Assembly (NCBI GenBank): GCA_022448955.1
Contig: JAKVCU010000066.1
Location: forward strand, 1-64,000
Direction: 5' to 3'
DNA length: 64,000 bases
From: Saprospiraceae bacterium
GTDB taxonomy: Bacteria > Bacteroidota > Bacteroidia > Chitinophagales > Saprospiraceae
Part shown: piece by piece, positions 51,800 to 57,877 of the stretch
Numbering within the stretch: position 1 is the stretch's first letter
How the letters are laid out: each line of letters starts with the position of its first letter
Program-made: the position numbers and the translations under genes
Notes under the pieces: model-generated
Told to the model about the DNA's origin: nothing
Database searches by the model: none
What the model saw: only the letters and a program-made list of their open reading frames with translations

Positions 51800-52288
51800 T
51801 ACATTTTGCACTGATATAATCTAGGTTTTGAATGGAGAGATATTTTCTCCATTGTAGTGAGCAAGCAATAATCGGAATAGAGGAGAATAGCTGCTTCAAG
51901 AAGCAGGCTTTGCCGACGAAAGGTTTTCAGAAATCAAAAAATATTTTGAGGCGTACCTAAAAAAATATTGTATTTTTTATTATGTGATGAAAATTTATGT
52001 TGTATTTTTTCGTTATTTAAGAAGAAGTAAAAATAAATAGATCATTCATTTTACTTTATGCTTTACTACTAAGCAGCTAGTCAAAATTGCTTGTATGATA
52101 AAATTGTCCCTTCGAAAATCATAAGAAACTGACGATACGAAAGTTATGCATGATTTTTAAAAGGGTCTTAAAACCTACAGGTAGAAACGGTTTCGGGCAA
52201 ACTACTTACGTTTTTATTTTTTATGTAAAAACATACGAAAAAAGAATTGATAGAAATACATTATTTTTTGATTAACGACTAAGCCTAC
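51800..52288. other. Gene-free stretch with dispersed repeat copy 2
   Basis: About 490 bases without a credible gene. The middle and right hold family A copy 2 (52070-52208). The 3' end of the sigma/anti-sigma transcript should be in the left part, but no strong terminator hairpin was found. Confidence 0.55.
52070..52208 (+). repeat. Dispersed miniature element family A, copy 2 (full length)
   Basis: Begins TAAGCAGCTAGTCAAAATT and GCTTGTATGATAAAATT, has the 43-base hairpin core at 52115-52157 (AAAATCAT / ATGATTTT arms around AACTGACGATACGAAAGTT) and ends GTTTCGGGCAAACTACTTA. It is the most regular copy and a good reference for aligning the others. Confidence 0.78.
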
Positions 52289-53014
52289 ATGTACAAAACT
52301 CCAGTATTATGGTCCTTTATAGGACTTTTATGTTCATTTCATTTTGCGAAAGCACAAGCAGATATAACAACCGACACCTCCCTTATTGAAAAGGTAGTAG
52401 AAATACCAGCAACAATTGAAAAAAATCCATTGGCCATTACATTAGAAGACCTACAAAGCTCCAACTTTTCTGGCTGTATTCCTGACAATTTTAAAATTAT
52501 CAAGACAAAGTTGAGTCGCAATATTGCCACCGGCGACTTTAACAAAGATGGTATTCAAGACCTCGTTGCCCTCGTTCAAACTCCACCCAACAAAAAAACA
52601 ATTAAGCTGGTCATTTTTGAACGTGATACTGCAGGTCTATGCCCCAATCCAGTGGAGTCCCTTAATTTGACAATGGACTTAATAGCAGATGAAACATTTA
52701 GCCAGGTAAAAAGTATTAATGAGGACCAAATTTTCTTTAAATACCACTCCAGTAAGTATAATGTTGAACTATACCTTGGATGGGATGAAAAAAAAGAAGC
52801 TTACAGTATTCTTCGATCAAATTATATCATCCATCCAAATTCGGATTATCCAGATGGAGAAATCATTTCCAAAGATTTTTTGAATGGCTTGGCAAGAATA
52901 ATGCCCAAAGAAGGTACTAAAAAACAAGTAGTTGAGGAACGAATACCTGCACGCACCGTTCCTATTTCTAGCATAGGAAAAAAAGAACTTCGCGAAGTGA
53001 TAAGGATGGATTGA
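52289..53014 (+). CDS. Exported hypothetical protein with FG-GAP-like segment
   Basis: A 241-residue protein with a signal peptide (SFIGLLCSFHFAKAQA, cleavage near residue 25). A central GDFNKDGIQDLVALVQ stretch resembles the calcium-binding loop of FG-GAP/VCBS repeats (D-x-N-x-D-G-x-x-D), and the C-terminal half has beta strands (LIFERDTAG-like, IFFKYHSSKYNVELYLGWDE). Probably periplasmic or surface-exposed. No catalytic motif and no T9SS tail. It converges with the GNAT-type gene, 24 bases between ends. Function unknown. Confidence 0.75.
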   Translation: MYKTPVLWSFIGLLCSFHFAKAQADITTDTSLIEKVVEIPATIEKNPLAITLEDLQSSNFSGCIPDNFKIIKTKLSRNIATGDFNKDGIQDLVALVQTPPNKKTIKLVIFERDTAGLCPNPVESLNLTMDLIADETFSQVKSINEDQIFFKYHSSKYNVELYLGWDEKKEAYSILRSNYIIHPNSDYPDGEIISKDFLNGLARIMPKEGTKKQVVEERIPARTVPISSIGKKELREVIRMD

Positions 53015-53038
53015 TGGCAACGCATGTCTTTGATCTTA

Positions 53039-54328
53039 TCAGCCATTTTGCCGATCGGAAACGTTAGCTGATTTGAAGGGATGCCTCGGCTCCCAATTTT
53101 CTTTTGGCGAAAAATATTTTAAAATAGCAGGTAAGCATTGGTTCATAAATCCCTTAGTATGCCTGACATAGTTATATGGATGAACTGCCTCAGCACCAAC
53201 AGATGATTTAATGGCCATTGAAGTACGGCCGAAAATAACTTTTTCGACCCTTTCCTCTATACCTACTGCTATCAACTTATACAACATGTTTAAATAAAGT
53301 TGATATTTCCGGTTTTTCCCCAAATCGAAGCCTAAATAGTGGGCCTCCAAGTCTTTACCATTCTTAAAAGAGGTATAAAATCCAATAACCTCCTGATGGT
53401 CAAAGCAAGCAAACAACCTAAACTCCTCAGGAAAGCTACGCTTAAAATCTAGAAAGTAGCTATCTGGTACAGACACTACATTAAAAACTGCTTTGCTTAC
53501 AACCTCTCTATATAATTGTATTATTCGCGCTTGATACTGTCTAATTTGCGCTTCTGTCAACTCGATGAAAGCAATATCTTTTGCCTTTTTAAAAGCGCGC
53601 TTAGCCCTTACCCGATATTTGGAACTTAAAGCATCCAGATAATCATCCATGGTATCCCAAACTTCTGGTAGGTTCAAATTCATATTTGGCAAAAATGGAT
53701 CGATAGCATAGCCCCTAGACCGCAATATCTGACTATCAACATCTAGATCTTTTAAACCTAAGAGGTGGACCTTTTGCGAAAGCATATTTTGGGCATAATA
53801 ATCCATACTGTCACTGAGTATACCCACAAAAGTCTCACGCTCTATCAGACTTTCGTCAAATATAAAACCGTGCTCACCAGTAAACATAGTATTGCCACAA
53901 ACAAAAAAATTAAAACTCATTTTCCCTGCTAGCCACTTCTTCAGACGATGAGTAAATGTACCGCTTTTTGTCCATTGCAGATTTTCCAATAGAGATACAT
54001 GAATAAGCTGAGCGTATGCTAAACCTATTATACGATCCTGCTTACGGAACAAAAAATAAAAGGGTTGGTAGTCTTTAACAGGTTCTTTCTCTAGATTTTT
54101 AAGATAGGTATATTCTAATAATAGATTATTTTCAGCTAACTCAAATTGCCAAAAATCATAGATGTAGTCAATCTCTTTAAAAACAGCAAAAGAAATAGCG
54201 GAATGAGTAGTCGAGTACCACTCGAACTTGGCTTCTTTTACAGGCTCAGGCTTATGCGGCTGTTTGAACCAAACAGGTAGCAATTGACCAAGTATATTGT
54301 GAGACGGACAGTTATTGTATTTAACCAT
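53039..54328 (-). CDS. GNAT/FemAB-type acyltransferase-like protein
   Basis: A 429-residue protein with a FemAB/GNAT-like C-terminal half. The second half has SKYRVRAKRAFKKAKDI, the acetyltransferase-type strands FRLFACFDHQEVIGFYTS and EAHYLGFDLGKNRKYQLYLN, and MLYKLIAVGIEERVEKVIFG near residue 355. This resembles peptidogalycan-biosynthesis (DUF482-like) proteins with unknown acceptors. The first half, with WYSTTHSAISFAVFKEIDYIYD and a probable membrane-near region, is not recognised. It sits upstream of another acetyltransferase gene (44 bases) in the same direction. Confidence 0.7.
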   Translation of the reverse strand: MVKYNNCPSHNILGQLLPVWFKQPHKPEPVKEAKFEWYSTTHSAISFAVFKEIDYIYDFWQFELAENNLLLEYTYLKNLEKEPVKDYQPFYFLFRKQDRIIGLAYAQLIHVSLLENLQWTKSGTFTHRLKKWLAGKMSFNFFVCGNTMFTGEHGFIFDESLIERETFVGILSDSMDYYAQNMLSQKVHLLGLKDLDVDSQILRSRGYAIDPFLPNMNLNLPEVWDTMDDYLDALSSKYRVRAKRAFKKAKDIAFIELTEAQIRQYQARIIQLYREVVSKAVFNVVSVPDSYFLDFKRSFPEEFRLFACFDHQEVIGFYTSFKNGKDLEAHYLGFDLGKNRKYQLYLNMLYKLIAVGIEERVEKVIFGRTSMAIKSSVGAEAVHPYNYVRHTKGFMNQCLPAILKYFSPKENWEPRHPFKSANVSDRQNG

Positions 54329-54372
54329 CTTTTTTTTCTTACGATTTGCTTTTTAACAAAAATAGAAAGCAA

Positions 54373-54906
54373 TTAGTTGGACTTCTTGTCTATTTTAAGA
54401 TAATCCGTTCTTTTTAATATATAAACTACACATTCTACCCCATAAAAGGTATCATAGCCCTTTTTTGTCATCCCTATCTTTTCCATTACTCTTGTAGATG
54501 CTCTATTTTCTTCTCTTGCTACGGCCACCACCTCTCCAATCTTTAGCCTGTGAAAGGCATAATTTAAAATAGTAAAGCTACCTTCAGTAGCAAGTCCTTT
54601 TCCCCAAAATTCCTCTAGGAATCGATATCCCAATTCAATATTTGGTGATTCATCTAGTTGCTTCAGACACATCCATCCAATAAACTCGCTAGTGTCTATC
54701 GTTTCAGCAATCCAGTAACCGAGTGGCATGGCAGCAGTTTTGAGACGCTTCTGTAAGTCGAGCTGAGCTTCTGCCCTACTTTGAGGAATTCCACCATTAA
54801 TATGCTTCATAACAGCTACACTTGATCCTAGCCGATAGATATTTTCTTGATCTGCTATAGTGGGTGGACGCAGCTTCATCCGTTTTGATTTTAACTTTGG
54901 AGGCAT
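54373..54906 (-). CDS. GNAT-family N-acetyltransferase (RimJ/RimL type)
   Basis: A 177-residue acetyltransferase: RMKLRPPTIADQENIYRLGS at the start, IGWMCLKQLDESPNIELGYR near residue 75, FLEEFWGKGLATEGSFTILN (acetyl-CoA loop) near residue 95, and VAVAREENRASTRVMEKIGM near residue 127. The acceptor is unknown. It lies 10 bases after the pyrophosphatase gene and 44 bases before the FemAB-like gene, so the three may form an operon. Confidence 0.88.
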   Translation of the reverse strand: MPPKLKSKRMKLRPPTIADQENIYRLGSSVAVMKHINGGIPQSRAEAQLDLQKRLKTAAMPLGYWIAETIDTSEFIGWMCLKQLDESPNIELGYRFLEEFWGKGLATEGSFTILNYAFHRLKIGEVVAVAREENRASTRVMEKIGMTKKGYDTFYGVECVVYILKRTDYLKIDKKSN

Positions 54907-54915
54907 ATATCTATT

Positions 54916-55521
54916 TTAATGCGCTATGACTTCCCATCGCTCTATTTCCTTCCATGCGTATGCTTCATCTTGCCAACTAATCAACTCCATCTCCCCAAAT
55001 CCTTTGTAATTGAGGAACCAAGCTTCGATGATTCGTTTGGCTGCATCATATTCTATTAATAAATCTTTAAAGTTATCGATTTTCATTGTTCTTTTCGAAA
55101 GATCAAGCGGAACAGCTATGATTTTGCTATCCAATTCTCCTTTGTCTTTTAATAAAAGTACAGCTACAGGTAAAGCTTTCAAAACACTTCCTGTTGCTTG
55201 GCTTTCACCAATCACTAAGACATCGAGTGCATCGCCATCCCCTCCACTTTTAGGATCCATAAATGTAGAAGGAATAAAACCATAATTCCCTGGATAAGGT
55301 AAAAAGTCAATCACTCTATTTTTACCATCTACTAAATCATTTGCAAAAACTCCCTTTTCAGCCTGGTATTCTATTTTATGATTAGTACCTGCAGGAATTT
55401 CTACTACTACATTGATTCCTTTTTCTATCCTTGCTGCCAATTTATTATAATCCTCATTTCCTTCTGGAGAACAGGCGGTCAAAATAGCAAAAAAAACATA
55501 TGGGAAAAGAGATAACTTCAT
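54916..55521 (-). CDS. Lipoprotein-type inorganic pyrophosphatase
   Basis: A soluble family I pyrophosphatase with a lipoprotein signal (MKLSLFPYVFFAILTACS, Cys at about residue 17). The catalytic core is seen in VVVEIPAGTNHKIEYQAEKG, FLPYPGNYGFIPSTF, GGDGDALDVLVIGES (D-x-D-x-x-D signature, with Ala where Pro is usual) and IIAVPLDL. I chose the ATG at 55519-55521: it gives a canonical lipobox, whereas upstream in-frame codons encode about 58 unrelated residues. The enzyme hydrolyses diphosphate; the lipid anchor puts it in the envelope, which is unusual for an enzyme normally in the cytoplasm. Confidence 0.88.
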   Translation of the reverse strand: MKLSLFPYVFFAILTACSPEGNEDYNKLAARIEKGINVVVEIPAGTNHKIEYQAEKGVFANDLVDGKNRVIDFLPYPGNYGFIPSTFMDPKSGGDGDALDVLVIGESQATGSVLKALPVAVLLLKDKGELDSKIIAVPLDLSKRTMKIDNFKDLLIEYDAAKRIIEAWFLNYKGFGEMELISWQDEAYAWKEIERWEVIAH

Positions 55522-56021
55522 TTGATTCAAATTTATGGCAAAAAATAGTAAAGGATTTACACAAACAAAAATATCCTCATCGAAGATTATCATTAAATTC
55601 ATTTTAAAGATGTTGTGTAAATATCCAAGCAATTTCTTTGAAACTTTGTAGTTTATTTCTGCGAACGAGCTTAGCGAGCTAAGTGACGGATCCAATCGAA
55701 TACCATAGTTCTCAAAAATTTGGTTTCCAAGGAGTAGAAAATTTAAACGTACTCCTAATATTTATTCTATCTAAAATAAATTTGCAACCCTTACAGAAAC
55801 TTGTAGTCTCTTAAGTAGGTGAAAAGAATCATATTAGCATCTTTTAAGAATTTATGAATTATCCTTACTGATATGCCAATAGCCGTCGGTAATTGGTACT
55901 AGGCTAGAAAATCACTATTTCGGCTCCAAGAATAAATTCCTTAACAGACGCTTAGTTCAACTATTGATTCAATGAGTAACTTTTTTTAATCAACCTTATT
56001 AATAATCATAAAATCTTTGTA
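55522..56021. other. Gene-free stretch between divergent genes
   Basis: About 500 AT-rich bases. It holds the promoters of the pyrophosphatase and GIN-domain genes, none fixed with confidence. No repeat of families A or B was seen here. Confidence 0.45.
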
Positions 56022-56741
56022 ATGAAGAAGTTTTCTTTAGTGCTAATACTCTTTTTCATTTTTGGTATTTCGCTTCAAGCGCAATGGAGAGGAGAAAAAG
56101 GAAAAGGTCCTGTTGTTGAAAGGACATTAGATGTACCATCCTTCGAAGGCATCAAATTGACCTTTAGTGGCAATATTTATTTACGACAAGGTAGTACGCA
56201 ATCTGTAAAAGTGGAAGGACAAGAAAATATCATCAACTTATTATCTACGGAAGTAAATGATGGTTTATGGAAAGTAAAGTTTACAAAAAATGTACGCAAT
56301 TATGATAAATTGAATGTTTATGTAACCGTACCTTCTTTAAAATATGTTGGTATTAGTGGTTCTGGAAACATCCGATCAGAAGGTAATTTCAGTAAGTTGG
56401 ACAACCTAGAAGTACATATCAGTGGCTCTGGTGATATCAAATTTGAAGCAGATGCTGCAAGCATAACTGCAAACGTTAGTGGCTCTGGTGATATAAAAAT
56501 GCGTGGTAGTGCAGATGATGTAGATATCAAAATTTCAGGTTCAGGTAACGTCAACTTAAACAAGCTAAAAGCGCGCAATGGTAACATAAAAATAAGTGGC
56601 TCTGGCGATGCTTCAGTAAATACTTCTGAAAACCTTACTGTTAAGATTTCAGGTTCGGGTGATGTTTACTATAGTGGCCGACCAAGAATAAAATCAAAAG
56701 TTTCAGGTTCGGGTGATATTGAATATAGATCCGGGTCATAA
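56022..56741 (+). CDS. GIN-domain (DUF2807) exported protein with repeated ISGSGD motifs
   Basis: A 239-residue protein with a signal peptide (MKKFSLVLILFFIFGISLQAQ) and a DUF2807 'head GIN' domain. The core FEGIKLTFSGNIYLRQGS lies near residue 45. The C-terminal part repeats the motif ISGSG(D/N) at least seven times (for example YVGISGSGNIRSEGN, VHISGSGDIKFEA, VSGSGDIKMRG), forming a right-handed beta-helix-like stack. The family is common in Bacteroidota and is exported, but no role is established. The gene is followed by a strong terminator. Confidence 0.88.
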   Translation: MKKFSLVLILFFIFGISLQAQWRGEKGKGPVVERTLDVPSFEGIKLTFSGNIYLRQGSTQSVKVEGQENIINLLSTEVNDGLWKVKFTKNVRNYDKLNVYVTVPSLKYVGISGSGNIRSEGNFSKLDNLEVHISGSGDIKFEADAASITANVSGSGDIKMRGSADDVDIKISGSGNVNLNKLKARNGNIKISGSGDASVNTSENLTVKISGSGDVYYSGRPRIKSKVSGSGDIEYRSGS

Positions 56742-56777
56742 TTTTTTAAAAAGAATATTTCTTTTCGTTCTTTGATA

Positions 56778-56814
56778 TACCCTAAAGCTCTATTTTACTT
56801 AACGCTTTAGGGTA
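56778..56814 (+). terminator. Intrinsic terminator of the GIN-domain gene
   Basis: Eleven-base stem TACCCTAAAGC (56778-56788) / GCTTTAGGGTA (56804-56814) followed directly by a run of seven T. Confidence 0.9.
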
Positions 56815-56856
56815 TTTTTTTATTTTTGCGCAAGGATTCATTAAAACTGACTTAGC

Positions 56857-57360
56857 ATGCGTACTCTTCTTCCTCTTATTGCCTTTCTTTTTGTTTGTTC
56901 CAATTGCGGAGACACCCCACCCAAAAAACTAGTTGCTCCCCCAAAAACCCTAAAAGAGGCCATGCCTGGTATTTGGGAAACCATTTCATTTAAAGTTACC
57001 ATAAATTCAGTAGCAGGAATTAAAGATTCGACTGCCATCTTTGAGGTTACAGAAGAAGAGTGGGAAAAACGTTTAGGTATAAAACCTATTCGCACCTATT
57101 ACGAATTGGATAATAAGTTTCGATCTACTTACAGGGCTTATGGTACGGATAGTATTATCAACGAAACCAAAGGACTTTGGAATGTTTTTGGTGATACTCT
57201 AATGCTAATCGAACCACAGGTCACCTATACCTATAGTGTAGAACTTCGCGATAATGGAACGGGGGTATTTCGAAGCTTCTTAGATTGGGATGGGGACGAA
57301 ATTCCAGATGATGAATATGTTGGCATCCAAAGGTTAGTTAGTAAAACCACGCAGGAATAA
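56857..57360 (+). CDS. Predicted lipoprotein, unknown function
   Basis: A 167-residue protein with an N-terminal signal (MRTLLPLIAFLFVCSNCGD) whose second cysteine is a plausible lipidation site. The mature part is beta-rich, with KPIRTYYELDNKFRSTYRAY and DGTVFRSFLDWDGDEIPDDE-like segments; the latter has a calcium-loop-like acidic stretch (DWDGDEIPDDE). It has a lipocalin-like size and feel, but no family match could be made. It has its own upstream terminator, so it is probably monocistronic. Confidence 0.7.
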   Translation: MRTLLPLIAFLFVCSNCGDTPPKKLVAPPKTLKEAMPGIWETISFKVTINSVAGIKDSTAIFEVTEEEWEKRLGIKPIRTYYELDNKFRSTYRAYGTDSIINETKGLWNVFGDTLMLIEPQVTYTYSVELRDNGTGVFRSFLDWDGDEIPDDEYVGIQRLVSKTTQE

Positions 57361-57877
57361 GTATTTATCGTCAAACTTCAATAATTGAAAAAATCAGAAC
57401 ACCTTAAATGCTGAACAAAGCGGGAAATATATCAGATAGTTTAATAATTATTTTTGACGAATTGTAGGAGAAATTTCGCTCAAACTATTCATGTATTGGA
57501 ATTTGAAACAAACTCCAAGTAAACATTTTTACGCGGATGGCCCCATCATTTTCAAAAACAATGAAGGTGCAAAATCATAAGAATACCATTCGTATAGTCT
57601 TATTTTAGTTGAGAACGGACTATTAATATACTTCTATTTACTAATTATGCCACACAAAAAAGTACACCAACACTCTTTCTTCAAATAATATTTCTATATT
57701 TGCAGAAGTCACACTCTTGAAAATTCTAGAATAGTCTTTCTCCTTTACAGATAGGTATTTCAAACAATCAATATTAAACAGTTCACAGCTAATTCACACC
57801 CGACTTCTAATGCATTGCATTAGCCTAAATTATTAATAAGGAATTTACTTTTATTAGTTCACCTATAATTATTACTT
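57361..57877. other. Gene-free stretch with a long leader for the M43 protease gene
   Basis: About 520 bases. A TATATTTG at 57695-57702 fits TAnnTTTG and would give a leader of roughly 170 bases before the protease ATG. A pause or RNA element in the leader is possible, but no stable hairpin was fixed. Confidence 0.5.
57695..57702 (+). promoter_or_regulatory. Candidate -7 element for the M43 protease gene
   Basis: TATATTTG matches TAnnTTTG exactly, about 175 bases upstream of the ATG. The -33 position lacks an exact TTG. Confidence 0.45.

Noticed and set aside
55522-55695. Extended N-terminus of the pyrophosphatase
   Set aside because: It would bury a perfect lipoprotein signal inside the protein; the ATG at 55521 is the natural start.
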